A DNA stretch of 64,000 nucleotides from Stutzerimonas kunmingensis (GCF_021432085.1 NZ_CP090366.1:372001-436000), one strand, 5' to 3'. Shown: positions 34,907-44,896, counted from the stretch's first letter. Notes: generated by a model from the letters alone, not told the origin. A program made the numbers and translations.

Positions 34907-36349
34907 ATGGCTGACGTACAACGCTACGACAACTACATCGACGGCCAGTGGGTCGGCTCGGATCGCTACCAGGCCAACACCAATCCGTCCGACCTCTCTG
35001 ACGTGATCGGCGAATACGCCCAGGCCGATGCCGGGCAGGTCGAGCAGGCCTTCGCCGCCGCCCGCCGCGCCTTTCCGGCCTGGGCCACCTTCGGCATCCA
35101 GGCGCGCGCCGATGCGCTGGAAAAGGTCGGCGTGGAAATCCTCGCCCGCCGCGAAGAACTCGGCACGCTGCTGGCGCGGGAAGAAGGTAAGACTCTTCCC
35201 GAAGCCATCGGCGAAGTCGCCCGCGCCGGCAACATCTTCAAGTACTTCGCCGGCGAATGCCTGCGCCAGGCCGGCGAGACGCTGCAATCGGTACGCCCCG
35301 GAGTCGGCGTCGAGGTCACCCGCGAACCGCTCGGCGTGATCGGCCTGATCACCCCCTGGAACTTCCCCATCGCCATCCCCGCCTGGAAGATCGCCCCGGC
35401 GCTGGCCTTCGGCAACTGTGTGGTGATCAAGCCGGCCGATCTGGTGCCGGGCTGCGCCTGGGCCATCGCCGAGATCATCTCCCGCGCGGGCTTCCCGGCC
35501 GGTGTGTTCAATCTGGTGATGGGCCGAGGTCGTGAAGTCGGCGAAGCCATCGTCAATGCCAGGGATGTCGACGCGGTGAGCTTCACCGGTTCGGTCGGCG
35601 TCGGTCGCGGCATCGCCCAGGCCTGCGTGGCGCGCGGCACCAAGGTGCAGCTGGAGATGGGCGGCAAGAACCCGCAGATCGTGCTGGACGATGCCGACCT
35701 CAAAGTCGCGGTCGAGCTGTGCACCCAGAGCGCCTTCTATTCCACCGGCCAGCGCTGCACGGCCTCGAGCCGCATCATCGTCACCGAAGGCATCTATGAC
35801 CGCTTCGTCGAGGCGATGGTCGAGCGTATCAAGAAGATCAAGGTCGGCCCGGCGCTGGAGCAGGGCGTCGACGTCGGTCCGGTAGTGTCCGAGGCGCAGC
35901 TTGAGCAGGACCTGCGCTACATCGAGATCGGCAAGCAGGAAGGCGCACGCCTGGCCTGCGGTGGCGAGCGGGTGAAGTGCGGCACCGAGGGCTACTTCCT
36001 GGCGCCGACACTGTTCGTCGACAGCAACCCGAGCATGCGCGTCAGCCGCGAAGAGATCTTCGGCCCGGTGGCCAACGTGGTGAAGGTCAAGGACTACGAC
36101 GAGGCGCTGGCCATGGCCAACGACACCGAGTTCGGTTTGTCCGCCGGCATCTGCACCACCTCGCTGAAGCACGCCAACCACTTCAAGCGTCACGCCCAGG
36201 CCGGCATGGTGATGATCAACCTGCCGACCGCCGGGGTGGATTACCACGTGCCGTTCGGCGGCCGCAAAGGCTCGTCCTACGGCCCGCGCGAGCAGGGTCG
36301 CTACGCCCAGGAGTTCTACACCACGGTGAAGACCACCTACATCGGCTGA
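34907..36349 (+). CDS. 2,5-dioxovalerate (alpha-ketoglutaric semialdehyde) dehydrogenase
   Basis: A 480-residue aldehyde dehydrogenase that oxidises the KdgD product to 2-oxoglutarate with NAD(P)+. Active-site residues are PWNF (N152), IKPAD (K175), LEMGGKNP (E250) and GQRCTASSR (C284). The C-terminal segment INLPTAGVDYHVPFGGRKGSS is typical of the ketoglutaric semialdehyde dehydrogenases of sugar-acid pathways. It lies 70 bp after kdgD; the gap contains a GC-rich inverted repeat. AGAGGA precedes the ATG. Confidence 0.93.
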   Translation: MADVQRYDNYIDGQWVGSDRYQANTNPSDLSDVIGEYAQADAGQVEQAFAAARRAFPAWATFGIQARADALEKVGVEILARREELGTLLAREEGKTLPEAIGEVARAGNIFKYFAGECLRQAGETLQSVRPGVGVEVTREPLGVIGLITPWNFPIAIPAWKIAPALAFGNCVVIKPADLVPGCAWAIAEIISRAGFPAGVFNLVMGRGREVGEAIVNARDVDAVSFTGSVGVGRGIAQACVARGTKVQLEMGGKNPQIVLDDADLKVAVELCTQSAFYSTGQRCTASSRIIVTEGIYDRFVEAMVERIKKIKVGPALEQGVDVGPVVSEAQLEQDLRYIEIGKQEGARLACGGERVKCGTEGYFLAPTLFVDSNPSMRVSREEIFGPVANVVKVKDYDEALAMANDTEFGLSAGICTTSLKHANHFKRHAQAGMVMINLPTAGVDYHVPFGGRKGSSYGPREQGRYAQEFYTTVKTTYIG

Positions 36350-36442
36350 GGTGAAAGCCGGTCGAAAGGCCGCGCTGCGAAACTGCGTAACGGCGCCCCG
36401 CGCGGGCGCCGCATCCCCGACAAGAACAACAGAGGGACACCC

Positions 36443-37783
36443 ATGACCATTGCCGCAACGGGCACGCCCCGCATTACCGAACTCACCGTTGTGCCCGTCG
36501 CCGGGCAGGACAGCATGCTGATGAACCTCAGCGGCGCCCACGGCCCCTGGTTCACCCGCAACATTCTCGTTCTCAAGGACAGCGCCGGGCATGTCGGCGT
36601 CGGCGAAGTGCCGGGCGGCGAAGCCATCCGCCAGACTCTGGAGGACGCCCGCTCTCTGCTGGTCGGTGAACCGATCGGCCAGTACAACGCCTTGCTCAAC
36701 CGTGCGCGCCGCGCCTTCGCCGACCGCGATTCTGGCGGCCGCGGCCTGCAGACCTTCGATCTGCGCATCGCCATTCACGCCGTCACCGCGCTGGAATCGG
36801 CGCTGCTCGACCTGCTCGGCCAGCATCTGGACGTGCCGGTCGCCGCACTGCTCGGCGACGGCCAGCAGCGCGACGAGGTCGAGATGCTCGGTTACCTGTT
36901 CTTCATTGGTGATCGCAACCGAACCGACCTTGGCTACCGCGACGAATCCGGCGCCGATGACGCCTGGTTCCGCCTGCGCAACGAGGAGGCCATGACGCCG
37001 GATAGCATCGTCCGCCAGGCCGAGGCGGCCTACGAGCGCTACGGCTTCAAGGACTTCAAGCTCAAGGGCGGCGTGCTGCGCGGCGAAGAAGAAGTCGAGG
37101 CGATCCGCGCGCTGGCCGCGCGTTTCCCAGACGCCCGCGTGACGCTGGACCCCAACGGCGCCTGGTCGCTGGATGAGGCCATCGGCCTGTGTCGCGACCT
37201 GCACGGCGTGCTGGCGTACGCCGAAGACCCCTGTGGTGCCGAGAACGGCTATTCCGGTCGCGAAGTGATGGCCGAATTCCGCCGCGCCACCGGCCTGCCC
37301 ACCGCGACCAACATGATCGCTACCGACTGGCGGCAGATGAGCCACACCGTGCAGCTGAACTCGGTGGACATTCCGCTGGCCGACCCGCACTTCTGGACCA
37401 TGGCCGGCTCCGTGCGCGTGGCGCAGATGTGCAGCGAGTTCGGCCTGACCTGGGGCTCGCATTCGAACAACCACTTCGACATCTCCCTGGCGATGTTCAC
37501 CCACGTCGCCGCCGCCGCGCCGGGCCGCGTCACCGCCATCGACACCCACTGGATCTGGCAGGACGGCCAGCACCTGACCCGCGAGCCGCTGAAGATCGTC
37601 GGCGGCAAGGTCGCGGTGCCGCAGAAGCCGGGCCTGGGCGTCGAGCTGGACTGGGATGCCTTGCGCAAGGCGCATGCGCTGTACAAGGAAAAAGGCCTCG
37701 GCGCCCGTGACGACGCCATCGCCATGCAGTACCTGATCCCCGATTGGACCTTCAACAACAAGAAGCCCTGCATGGTGCGCTGA
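36443..37783 (+). CDS. gudD: Glucarate dehydratase, copy 2
   Basis: A 446-residue enolase-superfamily enzyme with the full glucarate dehydratase set: K206/K208 (KLKGG), D236 and N238 (LDPNGAW), E261 (AEDPCG), N290 (TATNM) and H340 ([10 protein letters not shown]), each one residue off the E. coli numbering. It is homologous to copy 1 at 32096 but clearly diverged, especially around residues 85-110, so it is not a recent duplication. It is third in the kdgD operon. One copy may prefer another aldarate epimer, or act as a related protein as in E. coli GudX, although no catalytic residue is missing here. Confidence 0.95.
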   Translation: MTIAATGTPRITELTVVPVAGQDSMLMNLSGAHGPWFTRNILVLKDSAGHVGVGEVPGGEAIRQTLEDARSLLVGEPIGQYNALLNRARRAFADRDSGGRGLQTFDLRIAIHAVTALESALLDLLGQHLDVPVAALLGDGQQRDEVEMLGYLFFIGDRNRTDLGYRDESGADDAWFRLRNEEAMTPDSIVRQAEAAYERYGFKDFKLKGGVLRGEEEVEAIRALAARFPDARVTLDPNGAWSLDEAIGLCRDLHGVLAYAEDPCGAENGYSGREVMAEFRRATGLPTATNMIATDWRQMSHTVQLNSVDIPLADPHFWTMAGSVRVAQMCSEFGLTWGSHSNNHFDISLAMFTHVAAAAPGRVTAIDTHWIWQDGQHLTREPLKIVGGKVAVPQKPGLGVELDWDALRKAHALYKEKGLGARDDAIAMQYLIPDWTFNNKKPCMVR

Positions 37784-37804
37784 GCGCGCTTGCCAGGCGG
37801 CTCC

Positions 37805-37828
37805 GGTGGACGGCTTCGGCCGTCCACC
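37805..37828. repeat. Perfect 10-bp-stem hairpin between gudD copy 2 and garD
   Basis: GGTGGACGGC-TTCG-GCCGTCCACC, followed by CTACG. It has the form of short dispersed hairpin elements common in this group of bacteria. There is no T-run, so it need not stop transcription into garD, but it could modulate it. Confidence 0.6.
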
Positions 37829-37905
37829 CTACGAGGCGAGCCACGTGTATGGCACCCCCGGCGATCACCGAACAGAACAACAACCGGACCCTAACCGGAG
37901 CAGAC

Positions 37906-39471
37906 ATGAGCGAAACCGTGCAACTGATTCCCCACCAGGATTCCCCGCGCTGCATCCGCCTGAATGAGGCGGACAACGTCGCCGTGGTGGTCAATGACGG
38001 CGGCGTGCCGGTCGGTGCGCAGTTCGAGGGCGGGCTGGTCACGGTCGAGGCCGTGCCGCAGAGCCACAAGGTCGCGCTGGTCGATATCGGCATAGGCGAG
38101 CCGGTGCGCCGTTATGGGCAGATCATCGGTTACGCGCTCGAACCCCTGCGCCGTGGCAGCTGGGTCAGGGAAACCCAGTTGAAGATGCCCAGCGCGCCGC
38201 CGCTGGACAGCCTGCCGCGTGCCACCGCCGTGCCGGCCGGGCTCGCGCCGCTCGAGGGCTATACCTTCGAGGGTTACCGCAACGCCGACGGCACCGTCGG
38301 CACGCGCAACATTCTCGGTATCAGCACCACGGTGCAGTGCGTCACTGGCGTGCTGGAACACGCGGTCAAGCGCATCCGCGACGAGCTGCTGCCGAAGTAC
38401 CCGAACGTCGACGATGTGGTCGCCCTGACCCACAGCTACGGCTGCGGTGTCGCGATCAATGCGCGCGACGCCTACATCCCCATCCGCACCGTGCGCAACC
38501 TGGCGCGCAACCCCAATCTGGGCGGTGAGGCGCTGGTTATCAGCCTCGGCTGCGAGAAGCTGCAGGCCGAGCAGGTGATGCACGCGGACGATCCCTCGGT
38601 GGACCTGCGCGACCCCTGGCTGTACCGCCTGCAGGAGTCCAACAGCGGTTTCGGCGAGATGATCGAGCAGATCATGGCGCTGGCCGAAACGCGGCTGAAA
38701 AAACTCGACCAGCGCTGCCGCGAAACGGTGCCGGCCAGCGAGCTGATCCTCGGCATGCAGTGCGGCGGCAGCGACGCCTTCTCCGGCATCACCGCCAACC
38801 CGGCGCTGGGCTATGCGGCGGACCTGCTGGTGCGCGCCGGTGCCACGGTGATGTTCAGCAAGAACACCGAGGTGCGCGATGCGGTGTATATGCTCACCGC
38901 CCGCGCCGAAACGCCGGAAGTGGCCGATGCGCTGATCGCCGAGATGGACTGGTACGACCGCTACCTGGAGCGCGGCGCCGCCGACCGCAGCGCCAACACC
39001 ACGCCCGGCAACAAGAAGGGCGGGCTGTCGAACATCGTCGAGAAATCCCTCGGCTCCATCGTCAAATCCGGCAGCGGCGCCATCAACGGCGTGGTCGGGC
39101 CGGGTGAGCGGGTCGCTCGAAAGGGCCTGATCTTCTGCGCCACCCCCGCATCCGATTTCGTCTGCGGCACGCTACAGCTGGCTGCCGGGATGAACCTGCA
39201 CGTGTTCACCACCGGTCGCGGCACGCCCTACGGCCTGGCGATGGCGCCGGTGGTCAAGGTGGCGACGCGCACCGAGCTGGCCGAGCGCTGGCCGGACCTG
39301 ATCGACATCGACGCCGGGCGCATCGCCAGCGGTCGCGCGAGCATCGAGGAACTCGGCTGGGAACTGTTCCACTATTACCTGGACGTCGCCAGCGGCCGCA
39401 AGCAGACCTGGGCCGAGCGCCATCGCTTGCACAATGACATCGTGCTGTTCAACCCGGCGCCCATCACCTGA
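37906..39471 (+). CDS. garD: Galactarate dehydratase (UxaA/GarD family)
   Basis: A 521-residue enzyme unrelated to the enolase superfamily, with an N-terminal SAF domain (about 10-90) and a large UxaA-type catalytic part (about 125-520) holding conserved Cys/His-rich motifs such as [17 protein letters not shown] and [11 protein letters not shown] that bind iron. It dehydrates galactarate to 5-keto-4-deoxyglucarate. Altronate dehydratases are related but usually shorter, and the pathway context favours galactarate. The start at 37906 has CGGAG 7 bases upstream. It is last in the kdgD operon, after a hairpin. Confidence 0.93.
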   Translation: MSETVQLIPHQDSPRCIRLNEADNVAVVVNDGGVPVGAQFEGGLVTVEAVPQSHKVALVDIGIGEPVRRYGQIIGYALEPLRRGSWVRETQLKMPSAPPLDSLPRATAVPAGLAPLEGYTFEGYRNADGTVGTRNILGISTTVQCVTGVLEHAVKRIRDELLPKYPNVDDVVALTHSYGCGVAINARDAYIPIRTVRNLARNPNLGGEALVISLGCEKLQAEQVMHADDPSVDLRDPWLYRLQESNSGFGEMIEQIMALAETRLKKLDQRCRETVPASELILGMQCGGSDAFSGITANPALGYAADLLVRAGATVMFSKNTEVRDAVYMLTARAETPEVADALIAEMDWYDRYLERGAADRSANTTPGNKKGGLSNIVEKSLGSIVKSGSGAINGVVGPGERVARKGLIFCATPASDFVCGTLQLAAGMNLHVFTTGRGTPYGLAMAPVVKVATRTELAERWPDLIDIDAGRIASGRASIEELGWELFHYYLDVASGRKQTWAERHRLHNDIVLFNPAPIT

Positions 39472-39560
39472 GCCGGAGCGTTCCCGCTGCGTCGATCTCG
39501 CAGCGAGTGCTACTGCCCTGCAATCGTAGGAGATTGGCAACTGCTATCTTCTAAATGGGA

Positions 39561-39579
39561 ACATTTATCAATATCATGC
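39561..39579 (+). promoter_or_regulatory. Weak Fur-box-like sequence before the TonB receptor
   Basis: ACATTTATCAATATCATGC resembles overlapping NATWAT hexamers of a Fur site, 30 bp before the start codon, in an AT-rich patch. The match is partial. Confidence 0.3.
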
Positions 39580-39609
39580 GCGTTCTCATCAAACAACAAG
39601 GTAGCAGTC

Positions 39610-41733
39610 ATGAGTCGCGTTGTCGCTTCGCCCCCGTTTTCGTTGCGCCCGCTGGTGTTGGGCCTGCCGGTGCTGGTCGCATGCTTTGCTGTCGACGCTG
39701 AGGAAGCGGTCGAGCTGGAGGCACAACAGATCACCGCGCCACGCGAAGCCGAGGAGGGCGACGGCCCGGTAGAAGGTTACGTGGCCAAGCGCAGCGTCAG
39801 CGGGACCAAGACCGACACGCCGATCATCGAAATCCCACAGTCGATCAGCGTGATCACCGCCGACCGCATCCGCGACCAGGGCTCGCTGACCATCCAGGAC
39901 TCGCTGCGCTACGTCGCCGGCATGCGTGGCGAGGCCTATGGTCTGGACAGTCGCGGCGACTTCGCGCTGATCCGCGGCGTCGCGCCGACGCTTTTCCTTG
40001 ATGGCCTGCAGCAGAGCGTCGGCCACTATACGAACTCACGCACCGATCCTTTCACCCTGGAGCGCGTCGAGGTGATCAAGGGGCCGTCATCCATGCTCTA
40101 CGGGCAGAGTTCGGTCGGCGGCCTGCTCAATTTCGTCAGCAAGCGCCCGCAGGCGGAACAGAAGAATGAGCTGCAGCTGCAGTACGGCAGCTTCGACCGC
40201 AAGCAGATCGCCTTCGACAGCACCGGCCCGCTGGATGAAGACGGCACGTTGCTCTATCGCGTGGTGGCGATCCAGCGTGACAGCCAGACCCAGGTCGATC
40301 ACACCAAGGACAACCGTCTGGTGTTCATGCCGTCATTGACCTGGCGCCCGAACGAGCAGTTCGAATGGACGCTGATGGCCAACGTGCAGAAAGACGACAG
40401 CGGCACCACCAGTTCCTTCCTGCCGCACCGCGGCACGGTGCTCGGCGCGCCCTACGGCGAGATTGGCAGCGAGCGCTTCGTCAGCGAACCCGGCTTCGAC
40501 GAATATGACACCGAGCAGAAAGCACTGACCTCGCAGATGAACTGGCGTGTCGACGACACCTGGACGCTGCGGCAGAACCTGCGTTGGCAGAAGAGCAAGG
40601 TCAGCTACCAGACCATGTATGGCTGGCCGCCGGTGCTCGGTGCCGACGACCGCACGGTCAATCGTGTCTATTACGTCTCCGAGCCTGAGGTAACCATCTG
40701 GAGCGCCGACCACCAAGCCGAGTCGCGCTTCGACACCGGCTCGCTGCAGCACACTGCGCTGGTCGGTGTCGACTACCGGCACGCCGTCACCGATAGCAAG
40801 ACCGCTCGCGGAGCCGCCACCCCGCTGGATCTCTACGATCCGGTCTACGGCACCTTCGATCCGTCCGGCATCACGCTTTCCGATGTCCCACAGCAGCGCG
40901 TTGCCCAGCAGGGCCTCTATGTTCAGGACCAAATCCGTTTCGACAAGTGGCTGGCAACTCTGGGGCTGCGCAAGGACTGGGCCGACACCCGCGTCGAGGA
41001 GGGCACCCGGCAGAAGGATGACGCGGTCACCGGTCGCGTTGGTCTGACCTATCTGTTCGACAATGGAGTGGCGCCCTACATCAGCTACAGCGAGTCCTTT
41101 ACGCCGATTATCGGGCTGGATAACTTCACTCAGCAGTCGTACAAGCCGCTCGAGGGCGAGCAGTGGGAGCTCGGTGTGAAGTACCAGCCGGCAGGCAGCA
41201 ACACGCTGCTCACTGCAGCGGTGTTCGATCTGCGCGAGAAGAATCGCCAGATGCCGAACCCGGCGAACCCGCTGAGCACCATCCAGGCCGGCGAAGCGCG
41301 GGTCAAGGGGCTGGAGCTGGAAGGGCTGGTGGAGATGAACTCCAACTGGGATCTGATCAGCACCTACACCTACCTCGACAGCGAAGTGGTCAAGGGCCCA
41401 TCTGCCCAGCAGGGCAAGCGCATCGCCAGTGTGCCCGAGCACATGGCCTCGCTGTGGTCGCAGCACCGCTTCAGCATCGCCGGCATTTCCGGCTTCAGCG
41501 CCGGGGCCGGTGTGCGCTACGTCGGCGCCAGCTGGGATGGCACCGACAGCCTCAAGACGCCGTCGACGATCCTGTTCGACGCCATGCTTGGCTACGCCTA
41601 CCAGGACTGGGCGTTCACCCTCAACGCCACCAACCTGGAAGACGAGACCTACTACACCACCTGCCTGTCGCGTGGCGACTGCTTCACCGGCAACCGCCGC
41701 ACCGTGGTGGCGACCGCGAGCTACAGCTTTTGA
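39610..41733 (+). CDS. TonB-dependent siderophore receptor
   Basis: A 707-residue outer-membrane protein. A signal-like N-terminus (about 1-30) is followed by a plug domain (about 60-165) with PQSISVITADRIRDQG, the RGVAPTLFLDGL loop and ERVEVIKGPSSMLYG. A 22-strand barrel follows, ending with a C-terminal Phe (ASYSF). There is no extra N-terminal signalling domain, so it does not use a FecR/sigma relay. It belongs to the FhuA/FoxA-like siderophore branch. The next three genes encode inner-membrane proteins typical of ferri-siderophore reduction, which supports iron uptake. The exact siderophore is unknown. Confidence 0.94.
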   Translation: MSRVVASPPFSLRPLVLGLPVLVACFAVDAEEAVELEAQQITAPREAEEGDGPVEGYVAKRSVSGTKTDTPIIEIPQSISVITADRIRDQGSLTIQDSLRYVAGMRGEAYGLDSRGDFALIRGVAPTLFLDGLQQSVGHYTNSRTDPFTLERVEVIKGPSSMLYGQSSVGGLLNFVSKRPQAEQKNELQLQYGSFDRKQIAFDSTGPLDEDGTLLYRVVAIQRDSQTQVDHTKDNRLVFMPSLTWRPNEQFEWTLMANVQKDDSGTTSSFLPHRGTVLGAPYGEIGSERFVSEPGFDEYDTEQKALTSQMNWRVDDTWTLRQNLRWQKSKVSYQTMYGWPPVLGADDRTVNRVYYVSEPEVTIWSADHQAESRFDTGSLQHTALVGVDYRHAVTDSKTARGAATPLDLYDPVYGTFDPSGITLSDVPQQRVAQQGLYVQDQIRFDKWLATLGLRKDWADTRVEEGTRQKDDAVTGRVGLTYLFDNGVAPYISYSESFTPIIGLDNFTQQSYKPLEGEQWELGVKYQPAGSNTLLTAAVFDLREKNRQMPNPANPLSTIQAGEARVKGLELEGLVEMNSNWDLISTYTYLDSEVVKGPSAQQGKRIASVPEHMASLWSQHRFSIAGISGFSAGAGVRYVGASWDGTDSLKTPSTILFDAMLGYAYQDWAFTLNATNLEDETYYTTCLSRGDCFTGNRRTVVATASYSF

Positions 41734-41782
41734 GCGTCGCTGAGCCGCGCGCCGCTTGCCGGCCTGCAACGGAGGATTCGAG

Positions 41783-42079
41783 GTGAGTCGCAACGCATCC
41801 ATCAATCGCTGGAACATCGCGTCGCGTGTGCTTGCGGCTCTGGTCGGCGGCTATGCGGTCGCCTACGCGGTGACCGCCTTCCTGGCGGTCTACCTGCCGC
41901 TGACACGGCCTGATCGCGTGGTGTTTTCCAGCCTCGTCAGCTTTGCCGTGTGGACGGCGGTGGCGATCTACGTGTTCGCCGCTCGCAGTGCCACGCGGGT
42001 TTGGCTGTTGATCGTCGGTGTGACCGCGCTGCTGTGTCTGGCCGCGTTCCTTTCCGGCGACTGGAGGGTTCGTCCATGA
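41783..42079 (+). CDS. DUF3649 inner-membrane protein
   Basis: A 98-residue protein with three hydrophobic helices (about 10-35, 45-65, 70-88). The GTG at 41783 is chosen because GGAGG ends 7 bases upstream; an upstream ATG at 41756 lacks a site. The stop overlaps the PepSY gene start (ATGA). Small proteins of this kind accompany PepSY reductases beside siderophore receptors. No enzymatic motif is visible. Confidence 0.82.
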   Translation: MSRNASINRWNIASRVLAALVGGYAVAYAVTAFLAVYLPLTRPDRVVFSSLVSFAVWTAVAIYVFAARSATRVWLLIVGVTALLCLAAFLSGDWRVRP

Positions 42080-43602
42080 AACTGCGCCAAAGCATGGCCG
42101 GCTTGCACACCTGGGGCGGCCTGCTGCCGAGCTGGCTGCTGTTCGTGATCATCTTCGCCGGCACGGTGGCCTGCTTCGACAAGGAGCTCAGCCGCTGGAT
42201 GCGCCCCGCGCTGCATGATGGCGTGGTATCGAGTCTGGGTGCCGATGACGTGCGTGGCTGGTTGCAGCAGAACGTCAGCGACGAGCTGCATGCCTTCTGG
42301 ATGCACGGCCCGACCGAGCGTGAACCGTACTGGCGACTGGGCTGGGAAGTCGACGCCACCAAGACCATCCACAACGTCGCGTTCGACCCGCGCAGTGCGC
42401 AGGCCGAGCCGATGCCGGAAACGCTGGGTGGCGAGTTCTTCTTCAAGCTGCACTACAACCTGCACGCCGGCGACATCGGCATGTATATCGTCGGCCTGGC
42501 CGGCATGTTCATGCTCGTCGCGCTGGTGTCGGGGGTGATCATTCACCGGCGCATCTTCAAGGACTTCTTCACCCTGCGGCCCAAGGCCAATGGCCAGCGA
42601 GCCTGGCTCGATGCGCACAATCTGTTCGGCGTGGTCGGTTTTCCGTTCCACCTGGTGCTGGCCTACACCGGCGTGGCGATCTTCGTCGCGTCCTACATGC
42701 CGGCCGCCGCGCAGGTGAGCTATTCCGGCAACGTCATGCAGTACTTTGGCGAGGTGATGGGCAGCTTCGAGCGCGAAGAGGTGGGCCAGCCGCCGCCGGC
42801 TCCGGTGTCCCTCGATGCGCTGATCGCCGAATCGCAGCGGCAGTGGGGCGGAGGCGAGGCAGGCTGGGTCAGCGTGCATCATCCCGATGATGCCTCGGCA
42901 GTGGTGGATGTCCGTCGCCGGGACCGTTCGCGGATTGGCTCGCCGCAGGACACCCTGAGTTATGACGCCGGTACCGGCGAGCTGCTCAACCGCCAGGACG
43001 CTTCGACTGGCTACAAGGCTTATCTTTGGCTGGCCGGTCTGCACATGGCGCAGTTCGGCGGAACGCTGGTGCGCCTGCTCTATCTGCTGATGGGGCTTGC
43101 CGGTTGCGCCATGCTGGTCGGCGGGCTGCAGGTTTGGCTGGCCAAGCGCGAACAGCGCGGCGACCGCAGCGTGATCTGGGTGCGCGCGCTGAACGCCTCG
43201 GTGTTCGTCGGCCTGCCGCTGGCCAGCCTGGCGCTGCTGTGGGGCAACCGGCTGATCCCGGCCGGTTACACCGAGCGTGCCGTGGCCGAAGGCTGGGTGT
43301 TCGTCGGTGCCTGGTTGCTAGCTGTGCTCTGGGCCGTTCTGCGGCGCCATCAGAGCCGCCGCCGGCTGCGCGAGCAGCTGCTGTTCGGCGCCGTGCTCGC
43401 GCTCGGCTTGCCGATCGTCAACGCGCTGACCACCGATGGCCACCTGATCGCCAGCCTCGGGCGTGGCGACTGGGCGCTGGCATCGGTCGATCTGTTCATG
43501 ATCGTCGCGGGGCTGGTCTGTGCGGCCAGCGCCTGGCGCCTGAACGCAACGCCGGCTGCCGCTGCGGTGCGCGGTCGCTCAAGCCGTGTGCAGGAGGCCT
43601 GA
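42076..43602 (+). CDS. PepSY-associated inner-membrane protein (putative ferri-siderophore reductase)
   Basis: A 508-residue protein with about seven to eight helices. The first hydrophobic helix (about 15-35) carries HTWGGLLPSWLLF, and helix two follows KLHYNLHAGDIGMYIVGLAG. A large periplasmic PepSY-like region spans about 215-320, and two further His residues (LAGLHMAQFGG) could bind haem with the earlier ones. FoxB/FiuB-type relatives reduce iron released from siderophores at the inner membrane. Translationally coupled to the DUF3649 gene. Confidence 0.88.
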   Translation: MKLRQSMAGLHTWGGLLPSWLLFVIIFAGTVACFDKELSRWMRPALHDGVVSSLGADDVRGWLQQNVSDELHAFWMHGPTEREPYWRLGWEVDATKTIHNVAFDPRSAQAEPMPETLGGEFFFKLHYNLHAGDIGMYIVGLAGMFMLVALVSGVIIHRRIFKDFFTLRPKANGQRAWLDAHNLFGVVGFPFHLVLAYTGVAIFVASYMPAAAQVSYSGNVMQYFGEVMGSFEREEVGQPPPAPVSLDALIAESQRQWGGGEAGWVSVHHPDDASAVVDVRRRDRSRIGSPQDTLSYDAGTGELLNRQDASTGYKAYLWLAGLHMAQFGGTLVRLLYLLMGLAGCAMLVGGLQVWLAKREQRGDRSVIWVRALNASVFVGLPLASLALLWGNRLIPAGYTERAVAEGWVFVGAWLLAVLWAVLRRHQSRRRLREQLLFGAVLALGLPIVNALTTDGHLIASLGRGDWALASVDLFMIVAGLVCAASAWRLNATPAAAAVRGRSSRVQEA

Positions 43603-43604
43603 TC

Positions 43605-43928
43605 ATGCTGCTATTGGCATTCGCGCTGGCCTACCTGGGCATGACGCTGCTCTGCCTGACCATGAACCGCCACCGTGGTGCGCTGCTGCGCGCCGATACG
43701 CGCCTGCCGGGCCCGGCGATCATCCGTTCGCTGGCCGTTGGCTGCTTTGGCTTCGCGCTGTGGCTCGGCGTCAACAGCCAGGGTGGCGAGATTGGCACGG
43801 TGATCTGGCTGTGCCTGGTCATGCTCTCCGGCTTGCTGTTGGTGCTGCTGCTGGCCTGGCGTTCGCGCTGGGTACTGCCAGCGGTACCGCTGCTGGCGGC
43901 CTGCGGGGTAGTGCAGGCCGTGCTGTAA
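43605..43928 (+). CDS. DUF3325 inner-membrane protein
   Basis: A 107-residue protein with three to four hydrophobic helices and the NRHRG motif after helix one, as in the DUF3325 family. It starts 3 bases after the PepSY stop, with CAGGAGG upstream. It is the last gene of the receptor-DUF3649-PepSY-DUF3325 operon. Its function is unknown; context suggests it assists the reductase. Confidence 0.85.
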   Translation: MLLLAFALAYLGMTLLCLTMNRHRGALLRADTRLPGPAIIRSLAVGCFGFALWLGVNSQGGEIGTVIWLCLVMLSGLLLVLLLAWRSRWVLPAVPLLAACGVVQAVL

Positions 43929-43969
43929 ACAACCCATGGGCCGCGGCCCGCCGAGGCAGAGGAAAATCG

Positions 43970-44896
43970 ATGAGCTGCATTCTCCAGATGGGCCCCTTGT
44001 CCGAGCGAGTCCAGCAACGCCTGAGCGGACATGAGGTGCTGGCCTACTGGCTGGGCGACGCCGAAGCGCTGCTCGCCGAGCATGCCGGGCGCATCGAGAT
44101 CATGCTTACCTCTGCGCGCTTCGGCTGCTCGGCCTCGCTGATCGAACGGCTGCCGTCGTTGAAGGCGATCTGCAGTTTTGGCGTCGGCCATGACGCCATC
44201 GCCGTGGAAGCCGCCAGGGCGCGGGGCATTCCGGTGAGCAACACGCCGGATGTGCTCAACGAATGCGTGGCCGATCTGGCCTTTGGCCTGATCATCGACA
44301 GCGCGCGACAGCTCGCCCTGGGCGACCGTTTCGTCCGCGAGGGGCGCTGGGCCGACGCTAACCTCCCACTCGGCCGCCGGGTCAGTGGCAAGCGGCTGGG
44401 CATCGTCGGGCTGGGCCGCATCGGCGAGGCGGTGGCCAAGCGCTCGACGGGCTTCGACATGGCGGTGCGTTATCACAATCGTCGGCCGGTGGCCGGCAGC
44501 CCGTACGAGTACGAAGCGAACCTGCTGGAACTCGCGCGCTGGGCGGACTTTCTCGTGCTCAGCTGTCCCGGCGGGCCGCAGACGCAGAAACTCATCGATC
44601 GCGCTGTGCTCGACGCTCTGGGTGCCAAGGGCATTCTGATCAACGTCGCGCGTGGCTCGGTGGTGGACGAGCCGGCACTCGTCGCGGCATTGCAGGAGGG
44701 TCGGCTCGGCGGTGCCGGACTGGACGTCTTCGCCGACGAACCGCGGGTGCCGGCGGCTCTCTGTGAGCTGCCCAATGTCGTGCTGCTGCCGCACATCGGC
44801 AGCGCCACCCATGAAACCCGCGGCGCCATGGAGGATCTGCTGCTGGACAACCTCGACAGCTTTCTTCGCGAGGGACGGCTGCTGACGCCGGTCTGA
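43970..44896 (+). CDS. D-isomer-specific 2-hydroxyacid dehydrogenase
   Basis: A 308-residue NAD(P)-dependent dehydrogenase. The nucleotide-binding motif is GIVGLGRIGEAVAKR (about 145-160), and the catalytic triad is Arg in NVARGSVVDE, Glu in VFADEPRVP and His in LLPHIGSAT. Relatives reduce glyoxylate, hydroxypyruvate or 2-ketogluconate; which one is unclear. The start at 43970 has AGAGGAAA just upstream. It lies 42 bp after DUF3325 and could be partly read through from that operon. The aldose epimerase follows, so a sugar-acid role is possible. Confidence 0.9.
   Translation: MSCILQMGPLSERVQQRLSGHEVLAYWLGDAEALLAEHAGRIEIMLTSARFGCSASLIERLPSLKAICSFGVGHDAIAVEAARARGIPVSNTPDVLNECVADLAFGLIIDSARQLALGDRFVREGRWADANLPLGRRVSGKRLGIVGLGRIGEAVAKRSTGFDMAVRYHNRRPVAGSPYEYEANLLELARWADFLVLSCPGGPQTQKLIDRAVLDALGAKGILINVARGSVVDEPALVAALQEGRLGGAGLDVFADEPRVPAALCELPNVVLLPHIGSATHETRGAMEDLLLDNLDSFLREGRLLTPV

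Noticed and set aside
34911..34925. GACGTACAAC near the start of the semialdehyde dehydrogenase, similar to the operator core
   Set aside because: It lies in coding sequence after the start codon and is explained by the codons; the flanks do not match.
34715..37675. 986-codon open frame on the minus strand across kdgD, the semialdehyde dehydrogenase and gudD
   Set aside because: It is a mirror of three well-supported genes in GC-rich DNA; the protein is low-complexity and Ala/Gly/Val/His-rich, with no recognisable domain.
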